Positions 1 through 8,759 of a DNA stretch of 64,000 bases are shown here, in pieces. How positions within the stretch are numbered: position 1 is the stretch's first letter; every line of letters begins with the position of its first letter. Where the stretch lies: NCBI RefSeq assembly GCF_000722545.1, contig NZ_JNVM01000044.1, positions 1-64,000 of the forward strand, read 5' to 3'. Source of the stretch: Paenibacillus tyrphae. Its GTDB lineage: Bacteria > Bacillota > Bacilli > Paenibacillales > NBRC-103111. Below the pieces are notes generated by a model. The model was not told the DNA's origin. It did no database searches and was given only the letters and a program-made list of their open reading frames with translations. A program made the translations under genes and the position numbers.

Positions 1-5
1 CTACT

Positions 6-23
6 TGACGGGGTGCAGTTCAT
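6..23. mobile_element. Possible end of an IS3-family element at the left edge
   Basis: The segment ends in GGGGTGCAGTTCA, which is the reverse complement of the first 13 bases of the mini-element at 8443-8494 (TGAACTGCACCCC). Such ends are typical of IS3/IS150-like elements, so an insertion sequence may lie just outside the window. Only one end is visible and no transposase is in view. Confidence 0.35.
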
Positions 24-47
24 TCGCCCACAGCAGCCTGGTCTTTA

Positions 48-75
48 TTCAGTTATGGTAGTTCAGTTATGGTAG
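48..75. repeat. 14-bp tandem duplication at the 3' end of the histidine kinase
   Basis: The sequence TTCAGTTATGGTAG occurs twice in direct tandem. The second copy contains the stop codon of the kinase gene (TGA, read on the minus strand at 63-65). It looks like a replication-slippage or insertion-associated duplication and does not alter the coding region. Confidence 0.7.
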
Positions 76-1655
76 ATAGGCAAGATTATCTCAAACTCCG
101 TGGCATATTCTGTTTCACTAGAAGGAATCAATAAAATGGAGCCACCATGCTTTTCAACAATGCTTCGAGAAATGGCGAGACCCAAGCCGGACCCATGCTT
201 TCCACCTCGGGAGGTGTCTCCCGTTGTAAATACTTCAAATATATTCTCTCTTATCTCCTCAGGTATACCAGTACCATCATCTGCGATCTGAATCGAGCAG
301 ACCGATTGCTTTTCTATTACCTGCACGTAAACGGTCGTTCTTACTTTATTGTACTTCATACAGTTCCCAACGATATTATCCAAAGCTCGATTCATATGAA
401 ATCTGTCAATGTTACAGAGGGCTTCACCTTCGGGAATCTCTGCTTGAAGGGCAAAGCCTGACTCATCTATATGCTCATATTTCTCAGCCAGATAGGAGCG
501 CACATACTCACTGACGTTGATTGGAACTGCATTCAGGGAAAAGTCGCTTCGCTCTAACAGACTGTACTCATGGAAAAAGTTAATCAGCTCACCGAGATTT
601 TGCGATTTTTGATAGATAAGCTGCAGATAACGCGCTCGTTCCTGTTCCGGCACCATATTATCGCTCAAGGCTCTTGCGTAACCCTGTATCGTAGTTATCG
701 GTGTCTTCAGGTCATGTGATATATCAGCCAGCATCTTTTGCTTATCCTCGGTGAGCTTCCGGTTTTTCTCGTTACTTTGCCTTAATTTTTCGTTCATGAT
801 ATTGAAGCTGTCACATATCTGCACAAACTCCCTGCTTCCCTCGAAAGTGATCGGCTCAACGGAATCACGTGCTGCAACCGCCAGCAGACCCTTATTTAGC
901 GTGGAAAGAGGACGTTTCACCTTGCGGTTCAGGAACAGAGAAAATAACCAGATCATCACAACGCAGGCGATAATAAAGACTATTACCATCACAATATAAT
1001 ACCGCTGCTGCTGTTTCTGTAACATGGTACCATCCTTGGGCACTAGGATAATCAAGGTATTTGAATGACCTTGCAGGTCAGTAAAGGGGTGTTTATACAC
1101 GGTTGCGTCATCGGGATAGGTGCCGGTGAGCAGATCGATTTGCTTTACGGTATATTGATCGGCTTCCTTGATACCGCCTCGCCATGAAAGTAGCCGATAT
1201 TCTTGGTCCAATAGTCGGTACAATGGCGAGGAAATATCGCCCTCCCCTTGATTTCCTGATAGAAAGATACGATATTCACCGTTTTCATCCACATATGCCG
1301 TTCTTGTCATTATGGACGTTGACTGGTCGTAAGCAGGGATGAAGCGTAAATCCGATGATGATAACTTCAGCTCAGCGATGTTATCACTTACGAATATGGT
1401 TTCCACACTTTCATCCAAAACGATAATATTACAATCTAGCCAAGAGAATATATGATCAACGGCAATATAGTCGCTACGAGCCAATAATTTGTTCAAACTT
1501 TCCTTGTCTAACATAGAGTTCTTTAATTGAAAAATCATGGTGAGCTGACCGGCGAATAGAATGATAATGACTAACAGGACAAGTACCACCGTAAATATAA
1601 TGTAGTTTTTGATAAGCAGCGTAGAGAAGCTACCATTACTTTTTTTGTTTTTCAA
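63..1655 (-). CDS. Sensor histidine kinase (membrane, HAMP-HisKA-HATPase)
   Basis: Membrane sensor kinase that should autophosphorylate and pass phosphate to the adjacent response regulator. Two hydrophobic segments, one near the N terminus and one about 200 residues later, bracket an extracytoplasmic sensor region. A HAMP-like linker follows, then the H-box DISHDLKTPITTIQGYA, the N-box region (NIVGNCMKYN), and G-boxes (DDGTGIPEE, GSGLGLAI). The frame is open further upstream, but the gene overlaps the end of the regulator gene, so a TTG start at 1655 or 1666, close to a GGGGG stretch, is likely. The pair is co-transcribed. The stimulus is unknown; the nearby ABC exporter is a plausible but unproven target. 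Confidence 0.88.
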   Translation of the reverse strand: MKNKKSNGSFSTLLIKNYIIFTVVLVLLVIIILFAGQLTMIFQLKNSMLDKESLNKLLARSDYIAVDHIFSWLDCNIIVLDESVETIFVSDNIAELKLSSSDLRFIPAYDQSTSIMTRTAYVDENGEYRIFLSGNQGEGDISSPLYRLLDQEYRLLSWRGGIKEADQYTVKQIDLLTGTYPDDATVYKHPFTDLQGHSNTLIILVPKDGTMLQKQQQRYYIVMVIVFIIACVVMIWLFSLFLNRKVKRPLSTLNKGLLAVAARDSVEPITFEGSREFVQICDSFNIMNEKLRQSNEKNRKLTEDKQKMLADISHDLKTPITTIQGYARALSDNMVPEQERARYLQLIYQKSQNLGELINFFHEYSLLERSDFSLNAVPINVSEYVRSYLAEKYEHIDESGFALQAEIPEGEALCNIDRFHMNRALDNIVGNCMKYNKVRTTVYVQVIEKQSVCSIQIADDGTGIPEEIRENIFEVFTTGDTSRGGKHGSGLGLAISRSIVEKHGGSILLIPSSETEYATEFEIILPIYHN

Positions 1656-2343
1656 TTTTATATCCAAGCCCCCTGATTGTTTTGATGTAGGCCGGACTTT
1701 GCGGGTTGTCCTCAATCTTGCTGCGTAGCTTGGAGATGTGAACCATCAGTGTGTTAGCATCGTTCTCGAAAAACTCACCGCTGACCGCTTCGTAGATCTG
1801 CTCTTTAGTAAAAACTCTGCCTGGTGAGCGCATGATTAGGGATAGAATTTTAAATTCCGTAGGTGTCAGCGTGATTTCCATACCATCTTTTTTTAAAATG
1901 AATGAATTCAGGTCTAATATAAGTTCTCCCACAACAAGTAAGCTGCTATCTTCGGATACATGTGATAACTGATAGGTACGCCGCAGTATCGCTTTAACCT
2001 TGGCTACAACTTCCAGAGGGTTAAAGGGCTTTGTCAAATAATCATCTGCGCCCAGATTCAAGCCGAGTATTTTATCATTAAGCATATTTCTGGCAGACAA
2101 AATAATGATTGGTATATTGCTTTTACTTCGGATTTTTTGCGTTAGTGCTAGACCATCCATTTCCGGCATCATAATATCTAATAGGGCAAGCTGCAGGTCG
2201 TTCTGATCTGCGATTTCCAGCGCTTTCAGACCATTTTCTGCGCAAAAGACCGTATAGCCCTCACACTCCAAATACATCTTCAGCAAGTCGGAAATATCGT
2301 AGTCGTCTTCCGCGACCATTATATTCGCAGTCATTGTCATCAT
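1636..2343 (-). CDS. OmpR/PhoB-family response regulator
   Basis: DNA-binding partner of the downstream kinase. The receiver domain spans about residues 7-120, with the acidic pair EDD near residue 12, phospho-acceptor Asp in LLDIMMPEMDG, the Thr/Ser switch (IIILSA) and Lys in LTKPF. A winged-helix output domain follows, ending RGLGYKIE. Length (235 aa) is normal. Two more ATG codons lie just inside the start, so translation may begin three codons later (MTANIM). The stop codon lies inside the kinase gene, indicating coupled translation. Confidence 0.9.
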   Translation of the reverse strand: MMTMTANIMVAEDDYDISDLLKMYLECEGYTVFCAENGLKALEIADQNDLQLALLDIMMPEMDGLALTQKIRSKSNIPIIILSARNMLNDKILGLNLGADDYLTKPFNPLEVVAKVKAILRRTYQLSHVSEDSSLLVVGELILDLNSFILKKDGMEITLTPTEFKILSLIMRSPGRVFTKEQIYEAVSGEFFENDANTLMVHISKLRSKIEDNPQSPAYIKTIRGLGYKIEKQKK

Positions 2344-2468
2344 CCTATTCTAAAATTTTTTGCGAAGGAATTGGCTAATACATATAAAATAGTACAATGG
2401 TAAAAGAATATTGCCAACCCCACCAATCCCACAATTTCATTCATTGTTTATTCAACCAAAGAATGATT

Positions 2469-3092
2469 TCAATTCTGTGATACATCCGCTAGTATATCAC
2501 TTGGATCTCCACTCATTACGGCATAAACCCATCGCTCTACTTGTAAATGATTAGACACCATTATGAATTGCAGTCTTCTACCTTGTCTCGCCTTCCTCAA
2601 CTTTGTGCGGGTTCGATGCAAGGCCGTTTTCACAGACGGTACTGACGTGTTGCTAATTAATGCGATTTCCTTTATGGAATAGTGGAAAGCATGAAACATG
2701 AGCAACATATTTACATGACGCTCAGAAAGATGATCTGCGACATGTTCAATAAGTTCGCGTACTTCATCATAACGAATCGAATCCGTCCCCCTCTGCTCCA
2801 CTTCTTCACATAGAACCACACGCCCTCGGTGCTTTCGATACATATCTATCCACATGTTTTTCGCTATACGAAATAATAAGGCCTTCGTAAATGGAGAGGA
2901 GCCGTGATGAAATTTCATACGATAAATGAACGCTTTTAATAATGTTTCTTGATATAAATCCTCACCATCCCAAGTAGACAAATACTTACAATACGTCCGC
3001 AATTTCTCGAGATGAGGACTAATCTCCTCCAAAAAAGCCTCATTTATATCATTCTCGGAATAAGTGATAACCTTCGCCGCTAGTTCTGACAT
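2469..3092 (-). CDS. ECF-type RNA polymerase sigma factor
   Basis: A 207-aa sigma-70 family protein. Region 2 is seen in DLYQETLLKAF and in LFRIAKNMWIDMYRK. Region 4 is a helix-turn-helix around FHYSIKEIALISNTSVPSVKT followed by a basic tail (ALHRTRTKLRKARQ). It has a C-terminal extension of about 35 residues beyond region 4. No anti-sigma gene is adjacent: the left neighbour is the response regulator and the right neighbour an ABC exporter on the same strand after a terminator. The start follows a GGGAGGT-like ribosome binding site. Regulon unknown. Confidence 0.85.
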   Translation of the reverse strand: MSELAAKVITYSENDINEAFLEEISPHLEKLRTYCKYLSTWDGEDLYQETLLKAFIYRMKFHHGSSPFTKALLFRIAKNMWIDMYRKHRGRVVLCEEVEQRGTDSIRYDEVRELIEHVADHLSERHVNMLLMFHAFHYSIKEIALISNTSVPSVKTALHRTRTKLRKARQGRRLQFIMVSNHLQVERWVYAVMSGDPSDILADVSQN

Positions 3093-3187
3093 ATTCAGTA
3101 CCTCCCGCTATAAAGTAATATTTCCTCCTGTTTTCTCACTCATTCTCATTACAGGAATGGCTCCTTATACTTGCAAAAACTTTATAA

Positions 3188-3226
3188 AAAAATCTCGTCG
3201 GTTTAAGAACGCCAGCGAGATTTTTT
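3188..3226 (-). terminator. Terminator of the ABC exporter operon
   Basis: Hairpin with arms AATCTCG and CGAGATT, flanked by A-rich and T-rich runs on both sides so it could work in both directions. It lies about 65 bp beyond the stop of the permease gene (minus strand). Confidence 0.7.
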
Positions 3227-3288
3227 GGATATGGTTTTACTGCTTCACTCAAATCATTTCTTGGAATTAGGGCTCGAGTTCCCTATTC

Positions 3289-4482
3289 TTAATTGACACG
3301 AAGTGCATCTATAGGCTTAAGCTTTGCTGCTTTATTCGCTGGGAGCAAGCCAAAGAAAACCCCTACAAATAAGGAAAAGGAGAACGAGATCACAATGACA
3401 CTCCATGATACCGAGGCACTAAATCCAATAAGACTTGATAACAAGAAGGAGGCGCCTATTCCAACTAAAACTCCAATGATGCCTCCAGAGGCACTTAGTA
3501 AAACCGATTCAACTAAGAACTGCATCAGAATGTTACGCTTGCGAGCACCAACAGCTTTACGAATTCCAATTTCTCTAGTTCTTTCAGTCACAGATACAAT
3601 CATGATGTTCATAATACCGATTCCCCCAACGAGCAGTGAAATGCCTGCGATGCCTCCTAACCCTGCTGAAAGCATCGTCATGATCGTACCACTGGATTCA
3701 AGCATATCCTGCTGATTTAAAACCGTAAAACCGTTATTTTTATCTGAAGCGAATCGCTTCTTTAAATCCTCAGAGAGCCTGGCACTGACCATCGGTACAT
3801 TCTCATTGTTATCTACCTGCACATTGAAGGTTTTTATGCCTGATTCCATTAATAATCTCTCTGCCGTTGTAATTGGAATCAGTATTTTTTTATCAGCGTC
3901 TTTATCTGTCCCCATTAAGCCGCCTTTGTTTTTTGATTCCAGAAGACCAACCACCTTATATTGCACGCCATTTATAATAACATTCTCTCCAACAGGATTT
4001 AATAAGCCGAAAAGCTCTTTGGCAGTATGAGTACCTAGTACGGCAATCTTCTGCTTGCGCTCCAAATCAGCCTGAACGATAAATCTCCCATCTCGAACAT
4101 GAGAATTCTGAACGAATTCATAATCAGGCACAATGCCTTCCAAAGGGACATCTTGAATCTTTGTACCGTTCTTCACCTTGACTGCTCCACTAATGACAGG
4201 TGATATCGTTGTAATATGAGGAATACTTGTTTGATAGGCTGTGATTTGATCGAGCGTTAGAGAGGTTTTGTCGCCTCTTCCTCCTGTAATCGAAAAGATT
4301 AAAGAATTCGTTCCAAGCTTGTTGATTTCATCGGTAATATTATTCTGTAGTCCTTGTCCTAATGAAATGAGTGTTGTAACAGAAAAAACACCAATGATGA
4401 TACCTAGCATGGTTAAAAATGATCGTAATTTATTACTGACTATGCTCTTCCATGCCATTTTGACAGATTGGGTTAGAATCAC
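3289..4482 (-). CDS. MacB/YknZ-type ABC transporter permease
   Basis: Membrane subunit of a tripartite MacAB-like exporter. The N-terminal helix (residues about 15-40, SFLTMLGIIIGVFSV) is followed by a large extracellular MacB periplasmic-core domain, then three C-terminal helices forming an FtsX domain with the conserved segment TREIGIRKAVGA. Length (397 aa) fits the YknZ/MacB-permease family, with the ATPase on a separate gene. The GTG start follows AAGGAGGTG. It overlaps the ATPase gene by 50 nt, showing translational coupling. By analogy with YknXYZ it may export antimicrobial peptides or toxins; the substrate is not predictable. Confidence 0.9.
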   Translation of the reverse strand: MILTQSVKMAWKSIVSNKLRSFLTMLGIIIGVFSVTTLISLGQGLQNNITDEINKLGTNSLIFSITGGRGDKTSLTLDQITAYQTSIPHITTISPVISGAVKVKNGTKIQDVPLEGIVPDYEFVQNSHVRDGRFIVQADLERKQKIAVLGTHTAKELFGLLNPVGENVIINGVQYKVVGLLESKNKGGLMGTDKDADKKILIPITTAERLLMESGIKTFNVQVDNNENVPMVSARLSEDLKKRFASDKNNGFTVLNQQDMLESSGTIMTMLSAGLGGIAGISLLVGGIGIMNIMIVSVTERTREIGIRKAVGARKRNILMQFLVESVLLSASGGIIGVLVGIGASFLLSSLIGFSASVSWSVIVISFSFSLFVGVFFGLLPANKAAKLKPIDALRVN

Positions 4483-5179
4483 GAGGTTGCACCTCCTTGT
4501 CTTCCGTGACTAGACCATCCTGGATTCGAATATATCGTTTCGCTTGATTGGCAATTTCCAAATCGTGTGTAATCATAATAATCGTATGCCCTTTGTCACT
4601 GAGCTTATGGAGCATTTGAAGAATTTCTTTGCCTGTCTGTGTATCCAGTGCTCCAGTCGGTTCATCAGCAAACAAGATTGGAGGGTTTCCAGCTAATGCC
4701 CTCGCGATGGCAACACGCTGTTGTTGCCCTCCAGACAGTTGATTCGGTTTATGATGCAACCGTCCGCCTAATCCAACATTATGGAGAGCTTCTGTTGCTT
4801 GCATGCGCCTGTTCCTCATCGACATATTCCGATAAATGAGAGGGAGCTCCACGTTTTCAAGGGCAGACAGTTTCGTCAATAGATTAAAATTTTGAAATAT
4901 AAATCCAATCTTCTGATTGCGAATATAAGCCTGCTGATCATCGGACATTCGGCTTACCTCTTGCCCATCAAGTAAATAGTTCCCCCCGGTTGGTGTGTCT
5001 AAGCATCCAAGTATATTCATTAAAGTAGACTTACCAGACCCGGAAGGACCAATAATAGCAACAAATTCACCATGATAGATTGTAAACGAGATACCTTTTA
5101 GTATAGGAACCGATTCCTCAGCCATTATGTACGACTTGGTTAAATTGTTTATTTCAATAAGTGGTTTGTTTAAGATCAT
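4433..5179 (-). CDS. MacB/YknY-type ABC transporter ATPase
   Basis: Cytoplasmic ATPase of the exporter. Walker A GPSGSGKST, Q-loop (FQNFNLL), signature LSGGQQQRVAIARA, Walker B ILFADEPTGALD and the switch histidine (IMITHD) are all present, so it should be active. The ATG start at 5179 follows GGAGG and lies two bases after the stop of the adaptor gene. A C-terminal tail of about 25 residues extends past the core and covers the permease start. LolD/MacB-like subfamily. Confidence 0.93.
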   Translation of the reverse strand: MILNKPLIEINNLTKSYIMAEESVPILKGISFTIYHGEFVAIIGPSGSGKSTLMNILGCLDTPTGGNYLLDGQEVSRMSDDQQAYIRNQKIGFIFQNFNLLTKLSALENVELPLIYRNMSMRNRRMQATEALHNVGLGGRLHHKPNQLSGGQQQRVAIARALAGNPPILFADEPTGALDTQTGKEILQMLHKLSDKGHTIIMITHDLEIANQAKRYIRIQDGLVTEDKEVQPRDSNPICQNGMEEHSQ

Positions 5180-5181
5180 CA

Positions 5182-6261
5182 CTACCTCCCTTCTCCGCTA
5201 GTACCGATTACAATATTCTCGCCGACATTCAAGCCACTAATGATTTCGATGTAGCTTTCATTCTGAATGCCAACAGTGACTTCACGTATTATAGCTGGAG
5301 ACGGTTTGTCATTTACGGGGTTATTCTGAACCGTATCTTGAACAAGTACAAAGCTCTTACCTTGTCTTTGTTGAACAGCTTCGATTGGCACAACCATTAT
5401 ATTGTCTTTGCCTTCAATAAAGATCTCAGCTCGTGCCGACATTCCTGCTTTAATCTGACCAGGATTGATAAATTGAACGGCGACATTATAGAAGGATATA
5501 CCATTTTTGGACTTCCCTTCTCTTGCAACTTCAGAGACGGTTCCATTAAATTTCGTATTAGGCAAGGCATCTACTGTGATAACTGCGGGCTGCCCAGCTT
5601 TTATTTTCAACACATCCATTTCATCTACTTGAATATTCAACTTGAGATTATTGTAATTTACTATTTCAGTGATCATGGCATTACTATTAACTTGGTCCCC
5701 GACAGTATGATTAAGCTCAATGATTTCGCCATCTATCGTTGCAAGAAGAGGGGGTGGCGGAAGCTGCTCTTCTTTATAGGTTTTAATTTTTCTATTTGAT
5801 AATTCGATATCAATCTGTAGCTTCCGTATATTATTTTTGAGTTCAACAATCATAGACTCATCCTGAAAATTTTTCTTAAACTTGTTCATAGCTTCATTTA
5901 GATCCAATTCCTTCTTTTCAATAGCTAGCTTCTCTTGATAAATGAGGTCCGTGTTGTCCTTTCCCTCATATGTGATTATTTCCTGTCCTTTCTTAACCAG
6001 GTCACCCTTCTTTACAAGTAGCTTGTAATTGGGGGAATTGTCTCTAGGCTTGATAGTTTCTCGTTCGGTAGGCGCAGTAGCTCCAGAGCCTGATGCAGTG
6101 ACTCGAATGTTACCCTGCTTAGCTTGAACAGTATTTGGCATACTGGGCATCGTTTGCTTACTTGTTGACAATATATAAAAAATGCCTATGGTGCCTGCGA
6201 CTACTACACTGCTTATTGATAGGAAAATCCATTTTTTCTTCTTTGTTTTAGGTGTCTTCAT
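5182..6261 (-). CDS. HlyD/MacA/YknX-type membrane fusion protein
   Basis: Adaptor subunit of the exporter. One N-terminal membrane helix (WIFLSISSVVVAGTIGIFY) is followed by a split biotinyl-lipoyl domain, a short coiled-coil hairpin (about residues 125-175 with KKELDLNEAMNKFKK) and a beta-barrel and proximal domain. The ATG start at 6261 is preferred because GGAGG lies 13 bases upstream; an in-frame TTG at 6300 has no comparable site. It is the first gene of a three-gene operon. Compact hairpin length suits a single-membrane Gram-positive exporter. Confidence 0.88.
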   Translation of the reverse strand: MKTPKTKKKKWIFLSISSVVVAGTIGIFYILSTSKQTMPSMPNTVQAKQGNIRVTASGSGATAPTERETIKPRDNSPNYKLLVKKGDLVKKGQEIITYEGKDNTDLIYQEKLAIEKKELDLNEAMNKFKKNFQDESMIVELKNNIRKLQIDIELSNRKIKTYKEEQLPPPPLLATIDGEIIELNHTVGDQVNSNAMITEIVNYNNLKLNIQVDEMDVLKIKAGQPAVITVDALPNTKFNGTVSEVAREGKSKNGISFYNVAVQFINPGQIKAGMSARAEIFIEGKDNIMVVPIEAVQQRQGKSFVLVQDTVQNNPVNDKPSPAIIREVTVGIQNESYIEIISGLNVGENIVIGTSGEGR

Positions 6262-6371
6262 TGAGCTTGTTAATCCTCCATATTTGATTAGTTTGCTCAA
6301 TTGTATAGGAGTGCTCTTAACTTTCTCTTCGTGTAACCTTAAGATTTCGTAAGGTAGTAAATCTCTGAATA

Positions 6372-6488
6372 ATGGCTTCAGGTATTAGAGCGAATATCGT
6401 TCTTGTGCAAGCATCATCTTTTACACCCGATGTCACACTCGAAGATTTACGTAAGTTTAAAATCATCACCATGAAACAGTTCGGTTAA
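6372..6488 (+). pseudogene. Short unidentified ORF or gene fragment
   Basis: A 38-codon plus-strand frame (MASGIRANIVLVQAS...KQFG) that reads like normal protein but has no ribosome binding site. I do not recognise it. It may be the tail of a lost gene. Its neighbours are a stem-loop and a repeat-rich region. Confidence 0.25.
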
Positions 6489-6523
6489 GGTTGAAATAAT
6501 CCTAGATTTCTTCTTCCCATATT

Positions 6524-6560
6524 GCAACATAAACGGTCCGATTCGAACCGCTTATGTTGC
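6524..6560. terminator. Strong stem-loop, possible terminator
   Basis: Arms GCAACATAAACGGT and ACCGCTTATGTTGC pair over 14 positions with one mismatch around a 9-base loop. It is followed by only a weak T-rich stretch. It sits just downstream of the short ORF fragment on the plus strand. Confidence 0.45.
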
Positions 6561-6695
6561 GTTTATACCTAGCTCATAAAAAAAGGGCGACCCGTTTGAC
6601 TTGTTTTTCAGGAGCGGAGGGAGGCTATTATCGTTGTCGTATCAACTGGTTCTATAACATGACTTTAAATGGTCAATGATGTAAATTAACTGCAA

Positions 6696-6841
6696 TGTTG
6701 GTTAATTTGTGTCCTTCTACGACAATGTAGGTGGATTTGTGCATTTTTTAATGACACAAGTGTTCCTACATAAAAAATAAAAAGCCTGATTTCTCAAGCT
6801 TTTTTGAAAAGTTAATGTAGGTACTTTTGTGTCATTGGACG
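6696..6841. repeat. Dispersed repeat, copy A (full form, both halves)
   Basis: Contains several units like ATGTAGGTNNTTTTGTGTCATT in both orientations: at 6724-6745 and 6814-6841 directly, and at 6750-6771 inverted. A hairpin (AAAGCCTGA...TCAAGCTTT) lies at about 6779-6805. The first half matches copy B at 44300-44378 and the second half matches copy C at 54308-54400. Multiple short binding-site-like repeats at an end are typical of IS21- or Tn7-like transposons, so this may be a fused pair of element ends. No transposase is visible. Confidence 0.6.
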
Positions 6842-7142
6842 CCCGACTGCCAAAGTAAAAAATTGCTCAACCGTTTCTCACCACTTGTTCGAATCAGCAG
6901 GATTTGTGACACATGCTTATAGTTTGACGCATCGTTTGCATTCCAGCATAGTGGCCGGCAGACCTCTGTGATTTTTCCAATCAATATTTCGTTTGAGATC
7001 AGTTTTAGTTCGATTTAAACCAAACCACTTCATTTTATTAACCTCCATTATATTTCCATACTCGTTCGCTCTGTGATAATCTACTTCTGAAGGTTAACCA
7101 CCGAACCGTTGTCCGGTTCATTGCATTCTCTTGCCCATCAGC
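6842..7142. other. Intergenic region without recognisable feature
   Basis: No convincing gene, RNA or regulatory element was seen between repeat copy A and the esterase fragment. It is AT-rich and probably degenerate. Confidence 0.4.
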
Positions 7143-7442
7143 TTAGTAAAACAAAGAGCAGCTGCCGTCCGCCCCGCCAACTCCAGCTTTATCACCTGAC
7201 CTCCAGCCACCACCATGAATGAATATAATTACAGGCATTGGATTTTGAGGTATCGGATCAGGTCTTACGATATCCAACAATAAAGGAACTCCATCAATAT
7301 AATCGTATTGTACATCAGTTAATCTGACTGTATTTAGCAGGAAAACCACCGTCCTTGTGAATGTGTAAAAATAAATGTAAATCTCAACACCACCTACGAC
7401 GACTATACCGTTTATTTCCTTTATTGAATAATACTTATTCAA
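7143..7442 (-). pseudogene. Truncated alpha/beta-hydrolase (esterase) fragment
   Basis: The frame contains VQYDYIDGVPLLLDIVRP followed by VIIFIHGGGW, the oxyanion-hole HGGGW motif of the esterase/lipase (BD-FAE-like) family. It stops about 20 residues later, before any catalytic Ser, Asp or His could occur. A full enzyme is near 280-300 aa, so only the N-terminal quarter remains. The N-terminal 40 residues before the match look unrelated, so the start is uncertain too. Confidence 0.65.
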
Positions 7443-7740
7443 GCTCCTAACGTTCTCTTTAAGTAATGGATTATTGAGTTCTTCTGCCCGTTAGTGGAAC
7501 AACCGATATATGTTCTTGTCATTGGTTTTTGAGCTGCAGTCACTGCTCCGCCCAACCCTACTTATCCGTTCCTCTGCCCTTTCCGCCCTTGTCTTTCGCG
7601 CTACTCAAATGATCACTCCATTGTGAGACATATGCCTTTATTTATTACTGGTCTAGCATCAAGTTAACATTTGTGCTCGGATGGCATGCATATGCCCAAA
7701 CCCTGCCCCCTTCAAGTTCATACAGTACAAATGAAAGTAT

Positions 7741-8397
7741 ATGCTAAAAGGAGGTAGTACAATAGCCACTTTCATTAAAACAATAAAAGGTATCACCACA
7801 TTCTTTGGGAACACTAGTATTCTGAGTAAGAATTTCGGAACACTCCATTTAAGTGTCGTTCTTGTTTCAAAGCTTGCGGGGAATGAGAGCGAGGCTTTTA
7901 CAAGTCTGAGGATGGGTAATAAAAACCTAGCAACGATAAGGACAAAACTAATCAACGGGAATGTCGTTAGACAAAAGGCATCTTTTGGCAAGGGATTGTT
8001 GCCGGGTATTAGGAATCTAATGCTAAAACAAACCAGAAGAAATAAAAAAACGGTTATTAGAGGACTCATAAATGGAGAGCGGATCAAGGCTTTTACTCCA
8101 GGATGTAAATGTAAACGATGCAGCTGCGGTTCAGAATCCATACAGTTACAAAATGGTACGAAACTCAATTTCACGATAAATAAGAAGCTAGAGTGCGCTT
8201 TAAAACGGCTTTTTGCGAAGTTTAATTTAGAAATTGCTGCAGCAATCAAAAAGATCGGAAACTCTGACCCTGCATGTCTAGAGGAATGCAATAGAATTGC
8301 GCGAAAATGTAATTCGGACTGCTTTTTGGATAGCGTGTGTGCACCTGCTTGTGAGGCCGCTAGAGCCGTGTGTGTTGTTACAAGATGTGTCCTCTAA
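7741..8397 (+). CDS. Cysteine-rich protein of unknown function with unusual start region
   Basis: A 218-aa frame that I cannot assign. The body is basic and has no signal peptide. A CKCKRCSC cluster sits mid-protein, and the last 45 residues hold eight cysteines spaced C-x3-C-x6-C-x3-C-x5-C-x3-C-x6-C-x4-C, as in small disulfide-bonded or metal-binding helical modules. The only ATG is at 7741, but the strong site AAAGGAGGT (7747-7755) lies inside the reading frame, seven bases before an ATA codon (7762-7764). Either the ATG is used with a poor site, or ATA is a rare start or a mutated ATG. A long hairpin follows the stop. The opposite-strand frame here lacks protein-like features. Confidence 0.5.
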   Translation: MLKGGSTIATFIKTIKGITTFFGNTSILSKNFGTLHLSVVLVSKLAGNESEAFTSLRMGNKNLATIRTKLINGNVVRQKASFGKGLLPGIRNLMLKQTRRNKKTVIRGLINGERIKAFTPGCKCKRCSCGSESIQLQNGTKLNFTINKKLECALKRLFAKFNLEIAAAIKKIGNSDPACLEECNRIARKCNSDCFLDSVCAPACEAARAVCVVTRCVL

Positions 8398-8423
8398 CAG
8401 TTAATAACTTTCGTTTGTTGAAT

Positions 8424-8513
8424 GAAGGCAGCCGATTATTTATGAACTGCACCCCAATTGTTAGACACCATCTAACAATTGGAGGCGCAGTTCAGTATCT
8501 GCCGGCTGCCTTC
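8424..8513. mobile_element. Mini IS3-like palindrome nested in a hairpin
   Basis: Outer arms GAAGGCAGCCG (8424-8434) and CGGCTGCCTTC (8503-8513) pair perfectly. Inside them, 8443-8494 is a second palindrome starting TGAACTGCACCCCAATTG and ending CAATTGGAGGCGCAGTTCA, resembling the two terminal repeats of an IS3-family element joined with almost nothing between them. It could be an internally deleted element that landed in the loop of a terminator for the cysteine-rich gene. Confidence 0.5.
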
Positions 8514-8538
8514 TTGTCTTCCTCGAGCTATCGTTCCC

Positions 8539-8568
8539 GGAGTACCAGCGAAGCTGACACCACCTGCA
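8539..8568 (+). repeat. Shared 28-bp string, copy 1
   Basis: The string AGTACCAGCGAAGCTGACAC plus about eight more bases recurs with few changes at 52060-52088, and more loosely on the minus strand near 42425-42450. In each copy one frame reads roughly V-P-A-(K/S)-L-(T/S)-(S/P)-P, so these may be the ends of related lost genes. Confidence 0.4.
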
Positions 8569-8626
8569 ATAAGGAAATGTCAAGGTTATAATAAGTTGTT
8601 AAAAGTTAAATACTTCCAAAACGCAT

Positions 8627-8651
8627 ACCCCCGTCCTGTTTGGATGGGGGT
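8627..8651. terminator. Small GC hairpin
   Basis: ACCCCC and GGGGGT arms surround a 13-base loop. There is no clear T-run on either side, so termination activity is uncertain. Confidence 0.3.
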
Positions 8652-8759
8652 AAAATAAAGTTTTATTCAACAATCGGGCCATTATATAGTATCCGTTTCA
8701 AATCATTGATATGGTGCACCTTTTATCATTGTTTACATGTAACCATAGAAAAGCGTTTA

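Noticed and set aside
7659..8291. A 210-codon minus-strand open frame opposite the cysteine-rich gene
   Set aside because: It lacks a ribosome site, has shadow-like composition and ends in no recognisable domain; the plus frame has a strong Shine-Dalgarno sequence and patterned cysteines.
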